Source of the DNA: Opitutia bacterium
GTDB taxonomy: Bacteria; Verrucomicrobiota; Verrucomicrobiia; Opitutales; UBA953
Length of the DNA: 64,000 nt
Reading direction: 5' to 3'
NCBI GenBank assembly: GCA_003569245.1
Contig: BGOM01000015.1
Coordinates: 62,001-126,000 of the forward strand
Every line of letters starts with the position of its first letter. Position 1 is the first letter of the stretch. The notes below the pieces were generated by a model. That model saw only the letters and a list, made by a program, of their open reading frames with translations, did no database searches and was not told the DNA's origin. The position numbers and the translations under genes were made by a program. Shown piece after piece: positions 17,903 to 26,702 of this stretch.

Positions 17903-18313
17903 TCAGCGCCACTCCCAGACCAGCGCGATCTCGGTGTCGGGGTGCAGCGATTGCTTCACGGGGCAGGCCTCGGCGGCGCGCATGAGGCGCGGTCGCAGGT
18001 CCTCGGGGATGCCGGCCGGCATGCGAATCGCGACGTCGAGCTTGGCGATGCGGCGCGGCGGCTGGGCGGTCATGTGCTTCTCGACCTCGATGCGCATCCC
18101 GCGGAAATCGAGCCCGAGTCCGCGCGCCTGGATGCCGAGGATCGTGAGGATGCACGAGGCGAGCGCGGTCGCGGCGAGGTCCGTCGGCGAGAACGACTCG
18201 CCCTTGCCTTGGTTGTCGACCGGTGCGTCGGTGATGAGCTCGACGCCGGAAGGCCCGTGCGTCGCGCGCACGCGGAGGTCGCCGAGGTAGTCGCAGGAAA
18301 TCTTCACGCCCAT
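17903..18313 (-). CDS. OsmC/Ohr-family protein
   Basis: Protein of 136 residues of the OsmC fold, a family of Cys-based peroxidases that detoxify organic hydroperoxides. The two redox cysteines are in ALASCILTILG and EACPVKQSL, separated by about 60 residues as expected. The segment GKGESFSPTDLAATALASC is the family signature. Whether it reduces peroxides or belongs to the less defined YhfA-like branch cannot be told here. Start ATG 18313. Confidence 0.9.
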   Translation of the reverse strand: MGVKISCDYLGDLRVRATHGPSGVELITDAPVDNQGKGESFSPTDLAATALASCILTILGIQARGLGLDFRGMRIEVEKHMTAQPPRRIAKLDVAIRMPAGIPEDLRPRLMRAAEACPVKQSLHPDTEIALVWEWR

Positions 18314-18345
18314 GCGCGCACCTTAGCCGCCGCCCGCGGCCGTAC

Positions 18346-18375
18346 CAAACAAAAAGCCCCGGCGGACCGGGGCTC
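18346..18375 (-). terminator. Rho-independent terminator after the ferredoxin gene
   Basis: Read on the minus strand, GCCCC/GGGGC arms around a short GGTCCGCC core are followed by TTTTTGTTT, shortly after the ferredoxin stop. Confidence 0.8.
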
Positions 18376-18396
18376 GGGGAGAGGCGGGGTGGGCGA

Positions 18397-18630
18397 TTAT
18401 TCGCCGTCCTTGCCGATGGCGTCGACCGGGCAGCCCTCGAGGGCCTCCTGGCACTTCTCGAACTCCTCGGGGGTGGTCGGCTGGGCGAAGACGTAGGAGT
18501 AGCCACCGTCGTCCTGGCGGGTGAAGTTCTTCGGGGCGGTCTCGCGGCAGAGATCGCAGTCGATGCACTGCGAATCCACGTAGAACTTACCGGGGACGCT
18601 TTCGGGGCGCTTGTCGTTCTTGTCGGCCAT
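18397..18630 (-). CDS. 4Fe-4S ferredoxin
   Basis: Small acidic electron-transfer protein of 77 residues. The first cysteine cluster is CIDCDLC and the distal ones are KCQEALEGCPVDAI, the arrangement of a single-cluster [4Fe-4S] ferredoxin. The phrase DDGGYSYVFAQPTTPEEFEKCQEA is typical of a ferredoxin subgroup in Opitutales and other bacteria. Monocistronic, with its own terminator. Confidence 0.92.
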   Translation of the reverse strand: MADKNDKRPESVPGKFYVDSQCIDCDLCRETAPKNFTRQDDGGYSYVFAQPTTPEEFEKCQEALEGCPVDAIGKDGE

Positions 18631-18677
18631 AAGGAAGGTGAAAAAGTGCGGGCAGCGGCTCGGCTGTCAAGAATCGG

Positions 18678-19127
18678 TCACCGAAGAGGCACCAGGTTCA
18701 CGAGGCGGAGCTCGCCGAAACCGGCGTTTCCCACGAGGAAATCGGAAGAAAGGCGGTCCGGCGTGTCGTGGATGACACGGATGACGCCGATGGGCGTTAG
18801 GTTCGGGCGGAAGTCCGTCAGGGCGGACAAGTCCGGCGGCGGCGAACGGAGCGGGAACACCGCGGCCACGGGCAGCTCGAACTCCTGCAGGATCACCAGG
18901 CGGACCCGGGCGCGCGTCGCGGCGTCGACGTCGGTCCAGTCGTAGAGCCGCTCCACCGCGGCGACATCGCGCGCGGCGAAGGCCCGGCGCAGTTCCTCGG
19001 CCAGCTTCCAACGCCGGCTCTCCTGCCAGCGCGACCAGAGCAGGACGCCGGTCGCGACCAAGGCCACCGCGAGGAGCCCGATCGCCCAACGGCCCAACGC
19101 GGGGCGAGATCCGAGGAAACGGCGCAT
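18678..19127 (-). CDS. Hypothetical membrane-anchored protein
   Basis: Protein of 149 residues with one N-terminal membrane helix (RWAIGLLAVALVATGVLLW) followed by a soluble domain with a helix (EELRRAFAARDVAAVERLYDW) and beta-strands. Residues 25-60 resemble a small SnoaL/DUF-type repeat in general shape only. It is divergent from purM, with a shared 54-base upstream region. No family recognised. Confidence 0.7.
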   Translation of the reverse strand: MRRFLGSRPALGRWAIGLLAVALVATGVLLWSRWQESRRWKLAEELRRAFAARDVAAVERLYDWTDVDAATRARVRLVILQEFELPVAAVFPLRSPPPDLSALTDFRPNLTPIGVIRVIHDTPDRLSSDFLVGNAGFGELRLVNLVPLR

Positions 19128-19181
19128 GAGGGAGAAGGGCGTTGACCCACCCGACCGGGCGGAGATAAGCACGCAAGCGTC

Positions 19182-20390
19182 ATGGCGTCCGAAAGCAAGC
19201 CCTCCCCCGACACCGGTCGCTACGCGGCCCGCGGGGTCTCCGCCTCCAAGGGCGACGTCCACGCCGCCGTCGACAAGCTGGACCGCGGGCTCTTCCCGCT
19301 CGCCTTCTGCAAGATCGTCGAGGACCGCCTCACCGGCGACCCCGCGCGCTGCGTCGTCACGCACTCCGACGGCTCCGGCACCAAGGCCCTGCTCGCCTAC
19401 CTCTGGTGGAAGGAGACCGGCGACGCCGCCGTCTTCCGCGGCATCGCGCAGGACAGCATCGTGATGAACATCGACGACCTCCTCTGCGTGGGTGTCACAA
19501 AGGGCGTCATCCTCTCCTCGACCATCAACCGCAACGCGCGCGCGATCCCCGGCGCCATCCTCGCCGAACTCATCGAAGGCACCGAGGAAGTCCTCGCGAT
19601 GCTGCGCGCCCAAGGGTTCGGCATCGCCTCGGGCGGCGGCGAGACCGCCGACGTCGGCGACCTCACCCCGACCCTCACCGTCGATTCCACCGCCACCGCC
19701 ATCCTCGATCGCGCCGCGGTCGTCGACGCCGCCCGCGTCGGGCCGGGCCTGGCGATCGTCGGCCTGGCCTCCTTCGGCCGGGCGAGCTACGAGACGTCCG
19801 AGAACAGCGGGATCGGCTCCAACGGCCTGACGAGCGCCCGTCACGAACTTCTCTCGAAATACTACGCCGAGAAGTACCCCGAGACCTTCGACAAGGCCAC
19901 CCCTGCGGAGCTGGCCTACTGCGGCCCGCACCGGCTGGGAGACCCCCTGCCCGGCTCGACCCTGACCGTCGGCCAGGCGCTCCTGTCACCGACCCGCACC
20001 TACGCCCCCTACGTCATCCGCCTCCTCGCCACCCTCGGCGTGGCCAAGGTCCGCGGCATGGTCCACTGCTCCGGCGGCGGCCAGACCAAGTGCCGACGCT
20101 TCGGGACGGGGGTCCACTTCATCAAGGACAACCTCTTCCCGACCCCCCCGGTCTTCGCCGAGATCGCGCGCGTCAGCGGCACGGAACCCGAGGAAATGCA
20201 CAAGGTTTACAACATGGGGCACCGGCTCGAGGTCTTCCTGGACCCGGCCGACGTCCCGGCCGCGCTGGCCCTCGCCGCCGAGCTGGGCATCGCCGCCCGC
20301 GTGGTCGGCCGGACGGAAGCCTCGACCCGGCCTGACCGGGCCAACCATGTGACGGTGATCAAGGACGGGCAGACGCTGGCCTACGCCTGA
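19182..20390 (+). CDS. purM: Phosphoribosylformylglycinamidine cyclo-ligase (AIR synthase)
   Basis: Purine biosynthesis enzyme converting FGAM and ATP to AIR. At 402 residues it is longer than the common form of about 345. It matches the long form I associate with Bacteroidota: [122 protein letters not shown] and [12 protein letters not shown]. The catalytic and ATP-binding segments are intact. Confidence 0.93.
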   Translation: MASESKPSPDTGRYAARGVSASKGDVHAAVDKLDRGLFPLAFCKIVEDRLTGDPARCVVTHSDGSGTKALLAYLWWKETGDAAVFRGIAQDSIVMNIDDLLCVGVTKGVILSSTINRNARAIPGAILAELIEGTEEVLAMLRAQGFGIASGGGETADVGDLTPTLTVDSTATAILDRAAVVDAARVGPGLAIVGLASFGRASYETSENSGIGSNGLTSARHELLSKYYAEKYPETFDKATPAELAYCGPHRLGDPLPGSTLTVGQALLSPTRTYAPYVIRLLATLGVAKVRGMVHCSGGGQTKCRRFGTGVHFIKDNLFPTPPVFAEIARVSGTEPEEMHKVYNMGHRLEVFLDPADVPAALALAAELGIAARVVGRTEASTRPDRANHVTVIKDGQTLAYA

Positions 20391-20420
20391 TTGTCAAAGG
20401 CGAGTAAAAGTCACCACGGG

Positions 20421-20496
20421 TGGTCGGGCAGACAGGACTTGAACCTGCAACACCCTGCTCCCAAAGCAGGGACTCTACCAATTGAGATACTGCCCG
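20421..20496 (-). tRNA. tRNA-Pro (anticodon TGG)
   Basis: A minus-strand cloverleaf with acceptor CGGGCAG/CTGCCCG-type pairing, D-arm TCTC/GAGT, anticodon stem CCTGC/GCAGG with loop TTTGGGA, and T-arm TGCAGG-TTCAAGT-CCTG. An encoded CCA ends it. Length is 76 bases. Confidence 0.94.
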
Positions 20497-20583
20497 AAAC
20501 CCGAAAAACAGTCTGATTTTATGTTGCCGTCCCTGTCAAACCGCTAATCTCCAACTGTTCCCACCCGAAAAACTCCTCATCAC

Positions 20584-21093
20584 ATGGAAAACGACAGCAT
20601 CTCCTCCTCCTCTTCCGAATCGAAGCTCCCGCTCATCGTGGGCATCGTCGGATTCGCCCTCGGCGCCGCCGGCCTCGTCCTTGGTCTCAAGGCCAAGTCC
20701 GCCGCTGACGCCGCCCAGGCCGCCGCCACCGCCGCGCAGACCGCCACCGCCCAGGTCCAGGCCGACCTGCAGAGCAAGGCTCCCGCCACCGAACTTTCCG
20801 CCGTCGTCAGCGAAGTCGGCGCGATCAAGACCGCCATGGCCGCCGACAACGCCGCCATCCAGAAGTCCATCACCGAGCTCCAGGCCGCGGTGAAGAAGCC
20901 CGTCGTCACGAGCGCCGGCAACGGCGGCACCAAGACCGTCACCGCCGGCGCCGGCGAATACGTCGTCGCCAAGGGCGACACCCTCGGCGGCATCGCCCGC
21001 AAGGTCGGCATCTCGCTCAAGGCGCTCCAGGAACTCAACCCGACCGTCAACGCGAACAAGATGCAGATCGGTCAGAAGCTGAAAACCAAGTAA
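20584..21093 (+). CDS. Membrane-anchored LysM-domain protein
   Basis: Protein of 169 residues. A Ser-rich start precedes a membrane helix (LPLIVGIVGFALGAAGLVLGL). An Ala-rich coiled coil spans residues about 38-100, and a LysM peptidoglycan-binding domain forms the C-terminus (YVVAKGDTLGGIARKVGISLKALQELNPTVNANKMQIGQKL). It probably tethers the inner membrane to the cell wall. No catalytic domain is present. Confidence 0.9.
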   Translation: MENDSISSSSSESKLPLIVGIVGFALGAAGLVLGLKAKSAADAAQAAATAAQTATAQVQADLQSKAPATELSAVVSEVGAIKTAMAADNAAIQKSITELQAAVKKPVVTSAGNGGTKTVTAGAGEYVVAKGDTLGGIARKVGISLKALQELNPTVNANKMQIGQKLKTK

Positions 21094-21103
21094 GTCGCCA
21101 AGC

Positions 21104-21661
21104 ATGTCGGCGCCCGCCCGCTGGCTCGTCCAGCACGAAGCGCTCCACGCCGACTGCAGGGTTTTCCGGGTTTACAAGGAACACTGCCATCACCCTCTCG
21201 ATCATCGGGAGGGTGATTTCTTTGTGCTCCGCTCCAACGACTGGGTGCTTGCGCTGCCGGTGACCGCGGACGGTCGCCTCGTGCTCGTGCGGCAGCACCG
21301 CTTCGGCACGCGCGCGCTCTCCGTCGAACCGCCCGGCGGGGTGATCGAGGCCGGCGAGGATCCGCGCGTCGCCGCGGCCCGCGAGACCGCGGAGGAGACC
21401 GGCTACGTCGGCGGGCGCGCCACGCTGCTCGGCACCGTCGCGCCCAATCCCGCGATCCAGTCCAACCGCGCGCATTTCGTCCTGCTGGAGGGCGTGCACC
21501 TGGGCGCGACGCCCGCGCCCGACGCGCACGAGGAGCTCGAGGTGCTCGTCACCGACCCGCGCGACGCGCTGCGCGCCGCCGCCGCCGAACCCGCCACGCA
21601 CGCGCTGGCGTTCCTCGCGCTCCACCGGCTCCAGGCCGCCCGCCCCGAACTTTTCGCATGA
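21104..21661 (+). CDS. Nudix hydrolase (ADP-ribose pyrophosphatase-like)
   Basis: Protein of 185 residues. The Nudix box GGVIEAGEDPRVAAARETAEETGY holds all catalytic residues (REXXEEXG). The N-terminal WVLALPVTADGRLVLVRQHRFG strand pattern resembles ADP-ribose or nucleotide-sugar pyrophosphatases. The substrate cannot be decided. A terminator-like hairpin lies inside the first quarter of the gene. The stop overlaps the start of the next gene (ATGA). Confidence 0.9.
   Translation: MSAPARWLVQHEALHADCRVFRVYKEHCHHPLDHREGDFFVLRSNDWVLALPVTADGRLVLVRQHRFGTRALSVEPPGGVIEAGEDPRVAAARETAEETGYVGGRATLLGTVAPNPAIQSNRAHFVLLEGVHLGATPAPDAHEELEVLVTDPRDALRAAAAEPATHALAFLALHRLQAARPELFA
21189..21226 (+). other. Terminator-like hairpin inside the Nudix gene
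   Basis: ATCACCCTC at 21189 pairs with GAGGGTGAT at 21209, extended inward by a T-G pair and CGA/TCG to a 13-bp stem with a 3-base loop. TTTCTTTG follows. It lies about 95 bases after the LysM gene stop, inside codons that look genuine (HHPLDHREGDFFVL). Confidence 0.5.
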
Positions 21662-22602
21662 CCTCCCCCACCCGCATCAAGGTTCCCGGCCACGTCGCCG
21701 AGCCCGTCCTCGTCGTCGGCTCCGTCGCCTACGACAGCATCATCACGCCGCACGCCAGCGGGGAACGCATCCTCGGCGGCAGCGCCGCGTACGCGTGCCT
21801 CGCCGCGAGCTACTTCGCGCCGCCCCGCATCGTCGGGGTCGTCGGCCACGACTTCCGCGACCGGGACCGCGCCAAGCTCGCCAAGCGCGGCATCGACCTC
21901 GACGGCCTGGCGACCGACCCGTCCGGCCGGACCTTCGCCTGGCGCGGGCGCTACCACGAGAACTACAACCGCCGCGACACCGAGGACCTGCAGCTGAACG
22001 TCTTCGAGCAGTTCCGCCCCCTCCTGCCGGACGCGCACCGCGCCACGCCCTTCGTCATGCTCGGCAACATCCGGCCCGACCTGCAGCTGCGCGTGCTGGA
22101 CCAGCTGACCGCCCCGCGCTTCGTGCTCGCCGACACCATCGACATCTGGATCGAGACGCAGCGCGAGGCGCTGGGCGAGGTCATGCGCCGCGCGGACCTG
22201 CTCGTGGTCAACGACACCGAATCCGCCAAGCTCACCGGCGAGGCCAACGTGATCGTCGCGGGCCACCGCCTGCGCGAACATGGCTGCCGCACGGTCATCA
22301 TCAAGAAAGGCGAGCACGGCGCCGTGCTCTTCCACGCGGAAGGCCTCTTCACCCTGCCCGCTTTCCCGGTGACGGAGCTGCGCGACCCCACCGGCGCCGG
22401 CGACAGCTTCGCGGGCGCGCTGCTCGGGTACCTCGCCGCGACCGGGAAGACGGACTTCGCCACGCTGCGCCAGGCGATGGTCTTCGGCACGGCCGTGGCG
22501 AGCCTGACGGTCGAGGCGTTCTCCACCGACCGCCTGGCCAAGGCCGGCTGCCGCGAGATCCGCGCCCGCCGCAAGGCGCTGCTCCGGATGATGAAGGTCT
22601 GA
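21658..22602 (+). CDS. PfkB-family sugar or nucleoside kinase
   Basis: Cytosolic kinase of 314 residues in the ribokinase superfamily. Features: VLVVGSVAYDSIITPHASGERILGGSAAYACLAAS (PfkB N-terminal substrate region), YHENYNRRDTEDLQLNVFEQF, VVNDTESAKLTGE, and the anion-hole/catalytic motif DPTGAGDSFAGALLGYL with the base Asp. The substrate may be adenosine, ribose or a related sugar. It overlaps the Nudix gene by 4 bases, suggesting a nucleoside or nucleotide salvage pair. Confidence 0.9.
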   Translation: MTSPTRIKVPGHVAEPVLVVGSVAYDSIITPHASGERILGGSAAYACLAASYFAPPRIVGVVGHDFRDRDRAKLAKRGIDLDGLATDPSGRTFAWRGRYHENYNRRDTEDLQLNVFEQFRPLLPDAHRATPFVMLGNIRPDLQLRVLDQLTAPRFVLADTIDIWIETQREALGEVMRRADLLVVNDTESAKLTGEANVIVAGHRLREHGCRTVIIKKGEHGAVLFHAEGLFTLPAFPVTELRDPTGAGDSFAGALLGYLAATGKTDFATLRQAMVFGTAVASLTVEAFSTDRLAKAGCREIRARRKALLRMMKV

Positions 22603-22606
22603 GCGC

Positions 22607-22804
22607 TCAGCGCCGGCCCAGCAGGCGCCAGAGCGCGAAGACGAGGACCCCGGTGAAAAGGAGGTCGCCCAGCAGCAGCGGCCAGAGCGCGGGGGCGCGG
22701 CCCGTGACGAGGACGTAGGCGAAGAGCCCGGCGAGGAGCGCGACCGCGCCGGCGAGAAGGGGCACCAACCGGCGGAGGCGCGGCGCGGGGTCGGGTCGGC
22801 TCAT
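22607..22804 (-). CDS. Small two-helix membrane protein
   Basis: Protein of 65 residues with two hydrophobic helices (LVPLLAGAVALLAGLFAYVLV and LWPLLLGDLLFTGVLVFALW) and basic ends. Its ATG overlaps the coaX stop by 4 bases, so it is likely the last cistron of the nadC-birA-coaX unit. No family known to me. Confidence 0.65.
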   Translation of the reverse strand: MSRPDPAPRLRRLVPLLAGAVALLAGLFAYVLVTGRAPALWPLLLGDLLFTGVLVFALWRLLGRR

Positions 22805-23553
22805 GCGAAATGACGGCGGTGGGCCTCGGCCAGGCCGAGCAAGGTGAGGTGCGGCTCGTGGCGCACGCGGTCGCGCCAGCTGGCCGGGAGGTAGACCGCC
22901 GCGCCGCCCGTGACGATGACCTGGGGCGCCGGCGAACCTTGGCGGACGAGCTCGGCGACCACGCCGTCGAGCAAGGCGCCGATCATGCCCGCGAAGCCGA
23001 GGGCGCACCCGGCGCGCATCGCGTCGACGGTGGACTTGCCGATCGCCGGCCCGCCGAGGAGAGCCGCCGGATCCAGCGACGGCAGCAGGGCCGTGCGCTC
23101 ATGCAGGTAGCGCGTCATCACGCCGAGCCCGGGCGCGATGATCCCGCCGGCGTACCCGCGCTCGGTCAGGATGTCCACGGTGGTGGCGGTCCCCATGCCC
23201 ACGATGATGGCGGGAGCACCGGCGACCAGCTGGGCGCCCACGCAGTCGGCAAGACGGTCCTGGCCGACCTCGCCCGGCGTGGGGTAATCGAAACCCAGGC
23301 CGCGGACGGTGTCGTGGCGCAGGTGGTAGAAAGGCAAGCCGGCGGCGAGGAGCACCGGCTGGATCACCGCGGTGACCGCCGGGACCACGCTGGCCAGGGC
23401 GAGGCCGGCGGCCGGATGGGCGCGGAGCAAGGCGGCGAGCGCGGCGGTGTCGAGCCCCGCGGTCGGCAGCTCGCCGTGCGCGCGGACGACGCGCCCGTCG
23501 ACGACGCCCCAGTGCGTGTGCGTGTTGCCGACATCGAAACAGAGCAAGGCCAC
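22801..23553 (-). CDS. coaX: Type III pantothenate kinase
   Basis: First enzyme of coenzyme A synthesis (pantothenate to 4'-phosphopantothenate), CoaX type. Motifs: LLCFDVGNTHTHWGVVD (P-loop-like phosphate site), LGFDYPTPGEVGQDRLADCVGA (DRLAD signature), GMGTATTVDIL and GGIIAPGLGVM. Length is about 250 residues. I chose GTG 23553, giving VALLCFDVGN; the frame is open to TTG 23589. It lies in a row with birA and nadC, all cofactor genes. Confidence 0.93.
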   Translation of the reverse strand: MALLCFDVGNTHTHWGVVDGRVVRAHGELPTAGLDTAALAALLRAHPAAGLALASVVPAVTAVIQPVLLAAGLPFYHLRHDTVRGLGFDYPTPGEVGQDRLADCVGAQLVAGAPAIIVGMGTATTVDILTERGYAGGIIAPGLGVMTRYLHERTALLPSLDPAALLGGPAIGKSTVDAMRAGCALGFAGMIGALLDGVVAELVRQGSPAPQVIVTGGAAVYLPASWRDRVRHEPHLTLLGLAEAHRRHFA

Positions 23554-23599
23554 GGGAACGGAGGATGGACGGGCGGCGGCGGAGGGCAAGGTCGCTCGC

Positions 23600-24589
23600 C
23601 TAGGGTTTGCGCAAGGTGACCTCGCCCGAGGCGACGACCTGGCGGCGGCGGCCGCCGGTGCGCAGGATCAGCGACCCCTCGTCGTCGATCCCGTCGACCA
23701 CGCCGGCGAGCGGCGAACCGCGCAGCCCGACGCGCACGGACTTGCCGGTGAGCGTGTCGTAGCGCGCCCAGCGCGTCCTGAACTCGCGACGCCAGCGGTC
23801 CTCGGCGAAGGCTTCCCAGGCGTCGAACAAGGCGGCGATCGTCTCGGCCGCGACGCGGTTGGGATCGAGGCGGACGCCCGCGGCGCGCTCCAGGGAGCCG
23901 GCGATCGCGCGGAGCTCGGCGGGGAAATCCTTGGGCGCGCCGGTGATGTTGAGCCCGACGCCGAACACCAGCTCCCGCACGCTGTCGGCGTCAAGCCGGG
24001 CCTCGGTCAGCATCCCCGCGACCTTGCGCCCGTCGGCGGCGAGCAGGTCGTTGGGCCACTTCAGCCCGAGTTTCACGCCGACGGCGGCCTCGAGGTGGGC
24101 GCACAGGGCGAGCCCCATCCACAACGTGAACGGCTTCAAGCGCTCGGGGCCGATGAACGGGCGGAACGCGAGGGACAGGTAGAGGTTGCCGGCCTTCCCG
24201 CTGTGCCAGCGCCGGCCGAGCCGGCCGCGGCCCGCGGTCTGCGCCTGCGCCAGCACCGCGAACGGCGCTTCCTGGCCGACGGCCAACCGGCGTTCGGCCT
24301 CGGAGTTCGTGCTGTCGACCGTCGCGAGAAGGTCGACGCGCGCGGTGACCTTGAGCCGGCGGAGATGGGCGTCGAGCAGGGCCGGGTGCAAGGCCCGCGG
24401 GACGCCCTTGAGCCGGTAGCCCTTGCGGGTCGACGCGGCGAACGTGAAACCCGCGGCCCGCAGCCGTTCGAGGCGGGACCAGATCGCCACGCGCGAGACG
24501 CCGAGCTCCTTCGCGAGACGGTCGCCGCTGACCGGCTCGTCGGCGGCGACGAGCAAGGCCAGGAGGATGCTGCTGTCGAGGTCGGTCAT
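23600..24589 (-). CDS. birA: Biotin-protein ligase, BirA type with N-terminal helix-turn-helix
   Basis: Protein of 329 residues. The N-terminal winged HTH (VSGDRLAKELGVSRVAIWSRLERLRAAGF) suggests it also represses biotin genes. The catalytic domain has VDSTNSEAERRL, AQTAGRGRLGRRWHS, LKWPNDLLAADGRKVAGMLTEA and VFGVGLNITG, and the C-terminal domain ends VVASGEVTL. It activates biotin as the adenylate and attaches it to carboxylases. I chose ATG 24589, which is 1 base after the nadC stop. Confidence 0.93.
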   Translation of the reverse strand: MTDLDSSILLALLVAADEPVSGDRLAKELGVSRVAIWSRLERLRAAGFTFAASTRKGYRLKGVPRALHPALLDAHLRRLKVTARVDLLATVDSTNSEAERRLAVGQEAPFAVLAQAQTAGRGRLGRRWHSGKAGNLYLSLAFRPFIGPERLKPFTLWMGLALCAHLEAAVGVKLGLKWPNDLLAADGRKVAGMLTEARLDADSVRELVFGVGLNITGAPKDFPAELRAIAGSLERAAGVRLDPNRVAAETIAALFDAWEAFAEDRWRREFRTRWARYDTLTGKSVRVGLRGSPLAGVVDGIDDEGSLILRTGGRRRQVVASGEVTLRKP

Positions 24590-24590
24590 G

Positions 24591-25517
24591 TCAGCGCCAG
24601 TCGAGCCCGAGGTCGACCCACGGGGCGGCATGCGTCAGCGCGCCGCACGAGACGAAGTCCGGCGCCACCGCGCCGATCGCGGGCAAGGTCGCCAGGTCGA
24701 CGCCGCCGCTGACCTCGACCCACGCGCGCCCGCGGATGAGCGGGACCGTCGCGCGCAGCTGCGGCAGCGTGAAGTTATCGAGCAGGATGACGTCGGCGCC
24801 GGCCGCGAGCACCGGCTCGACCTGGTCGGGACGGTCCACCTCGACCTCGACCAGGAGGTCGGGCCGCGCCGCGCGCGCGCGCGCGACCAGGGCCCGCAGC
24901 CGCTCGGCGGCGGTGGCGCCGTCGGCGGCGACATGGTTGTCCTTGATCATGATGCGATCGAACAGGCCGAGCCGATGGTTATGACCGCCCCCCTGCCCCA
25001 CCGCGTACTTCTCGAGCATCCGGAAACCCGGGGTCGTCTTGCGCGTGTCGAGCAGGCGCGTCGGCGAGGCCCCGAGCGCGCGCACGTGCTCGCGGGTGCG
25101 CGTGGCGACGCCGCTCAGGCGCTGGAGAAAATTGAGGAGGATGCGCTCCGCGGAAAGCAGGGCGGCCGCCGGTCCTTCGACCTCGGCCACGGCGGTGCCG
25201 GCGGCGACCTCGGCGCCCTCCGCGACGAGCGGGCGGCCGACGCAGGCCTGGTCGTAGGCGGCGAAGATCGGCCGCATCATCCCGAGACCGGCGATGGTCA
25301 TCGGCTTGCGGGCCACGACCTGGGCGCGGGCGCGGCCGGCGCCGGCGAGCAGGGCCGCGGACGGATCGCCGGACACGCCGGGGCGCGTCGCCAGGCCGGC
25401 GCCCGCCAGATCCTCGTCGCGCGCCAGCGCCGCGAAGGCGCGCAACCAGCCCTCATCCAGCTCGTCCCAGCGGAGACGGCGGATGAGTCGGTCGGTCTGG
25501 CCCGGGTCGCGCGGCAT
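24591..25517 (-). CDS. nadC: Nicotinate-nucleotide pyrophosphorylase (carboxylating)
   Basis: NAD biosynthesis enzyme converting quinolinate and PRPP to NaMN. Protein of 308 residues with NFLQRLSGVATRTREHV, LLDTRKTTPGFRMLEKYAVGQGGGHNHRLGLFDRIMIKDNH, EVEVDRPDQV and VEVSGGVDL, all key substrate-binding segments. It begins the cofactor unit nadC-birA-coaX. Confidence 0.94.
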   Translation of the reverse strand: MPRDPGQTDRLIRRLRWDELDEGWLRAFAALARDEDLAGAGLATRPGVSGDPSAALLAGAGRARAQVVARKPMTIAGLGMMRPIFAAYDQACVGRPLVAEGAEVAAGTAVAEVEGPAAALLSAERILLNFLQRLSGVATRTREHVRALGASPTRLLDTRKTTPGFRMLEKYAVGQGGGHNHRLGLFDRIMIKDNHVAADGATAAERLRALVARARAARPDLLVEVEVDRPDQVEPVLAAGADVILLDNFTLPQLRATVPLIRGRAWVEVSGGVDLATLPAIGAVAPDFVSCGALTHAAPWVDLGLDWR

Positions 25518-25557
25518 CGGGCGACTTTACGGGAGCGACCCCGGCGGGCAAGGGCGC

Positions 25558-26694
25558 TTACGGGAAGAACTTCTTGAACTTCTGCCGCCAGGATTCCGCG
25601 ACCGGGGCCTCCACGTCGCCGCAGGCCTTCTGGTAAGCCTGCAACGCGGCCTTCTGCTCGTCCGTCAGCTTCTTCGGCACGTCGATGTCGACGCGCACGA
25701 GAAGATCGCCGGCGCCGTTGCCGCGGAGGTTGGGCATCCCCTCCCCGCGCAGGCGGAACGTCGTGCCGCCCTGGGTGCCGGCGGGGATCTTGAGGACGGT
25801 CTTGCCCTTCAGCTTGGGCACGGCGATCGAGCCGCCGAGGGTCGCCACCGTGAACTTGACCGGAATCGAGGCCATCAGGTCGTCGCCGTCGCGGTCGAAG
25901 AGCTCGTGCTCCTGGACGGACACGACCACGTAGAGGTTGCCGGCGTCGGCGCCGCGGCGACCGGCCGACCCGTTGCCGGCGGAGCGCAGGCGCGTGCCCG
26001 TGTCGACGCCGGGCGGGATGCGCACGGTGACGGTGGTGTCGGCGATCACGCGGCCTTCGCCGGAGCAACCCTTGCAAGGCTTGTCGATGCGCTCGCCCTC
26101 GCCGCCGCAGGCCGGGCAGGTCTGGCGCATCTGGAAGAATCCTTGGGAGCGGATGACCTGGCCCTGACCATGGCAGGTCGGGCAGCGGCTCTTCTTCGCG
26201 CCGGCCTCGGCGCCGGAGCCCGCGCACTTGCCGCACGGCACGTGCTTGCGATAGGGGATCTTCTTCTCGATGCCCTCGGCCGCCTCCTCGAGCGTGACGC
26301 GCACGTCCACGCGCAGGTCCTCGCCCGTGTTGTCCTGGCCGCTTTCGCCGCCGCCGCCGAAGATATCGCCGAATCCGCCGGCGCCGCCGAACATCTGGTT
26401 GAAGATATCGCGCGGGTCGCCGCCGCGGAAGCCGCCGCCCGCGCCCGGACCCGGGCCGCCGGCGCCGCCCTGCTCATAGGCCGCATGGCCCATCGCGTCG
26501 TACTGCTGGCGCTTGGCGTCGTCGCCCAGCACCTCGTAAGCGCGCGAGGCCTGCTTGAACTTCTCCTCGGCCTCCTTGTTGCCCGGGTTGCGGTCGGGGT
26601 GGTGCTCCATCGCCTTCTTGCGATAGGCCTTCTTGATCTCGTCGCCCGTCGCGCCCTTCGCGACGCCGAGGATGCTGTAGTAATCGGCGGCCAT
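25558..26694 (-). CDS. dnaJ: Chaperone DnaJ
   Basis: Hsp40 co-chaperone of 378 residues. J domain with HPD ([35 protein letters not shown]), a Gly/Phe-rich region, a zinc domain with four CxxCxGxG repeats ([32 protein letters not shown]) and the C-terminal peptide-binding domains. It follows grpE by 8 bases. dnaK is not within the window. Confidence 0.96.
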   Translation of the reverse strand: MAADYYSILGVAKGATGDEIKKAYRKKAMEHHPDRNPGNKEAEEKFKQASRAYEVLGDDAKRQQYDAMGHAAYEQGGAGGPGPGAGGGFRGGDPRDIFNQMFGGAGGFGDIFGGGGESGQDNTGEDLRVDVRVTLEEAAEGIEKKIPYRKHVPCGKCAGSGAEAGAKKSRCPTCHGQGQVIRSQGFFQMRQTCPACGGEGERIDKPCKGCSGEGRVIADTTVTVRIPPGVDTGTRLRSAGNGSAGRRGADAGNLYVVVSVQEHELFDRDGDDLMASIPVKFTVATLGGSIAVPKLKGKTVLKIPAGTQGGTTFRLRGEGMPNLRGNGAGDLLVRVDIDVPKKLTDEQKAALQAYQKACGDVEAPVAESWRQKFKKFFP

Positions 26695-26702
26695 CTCCGG
26701 AC

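Noticed and set aside
20497..20540. Promoter for tRNA-Pro
   Set aside because: A perfect TTGACA is present on the minus strand, but the TAAAAT that follows is at 12 bases spacing, and no hexamer fits at 16-18.
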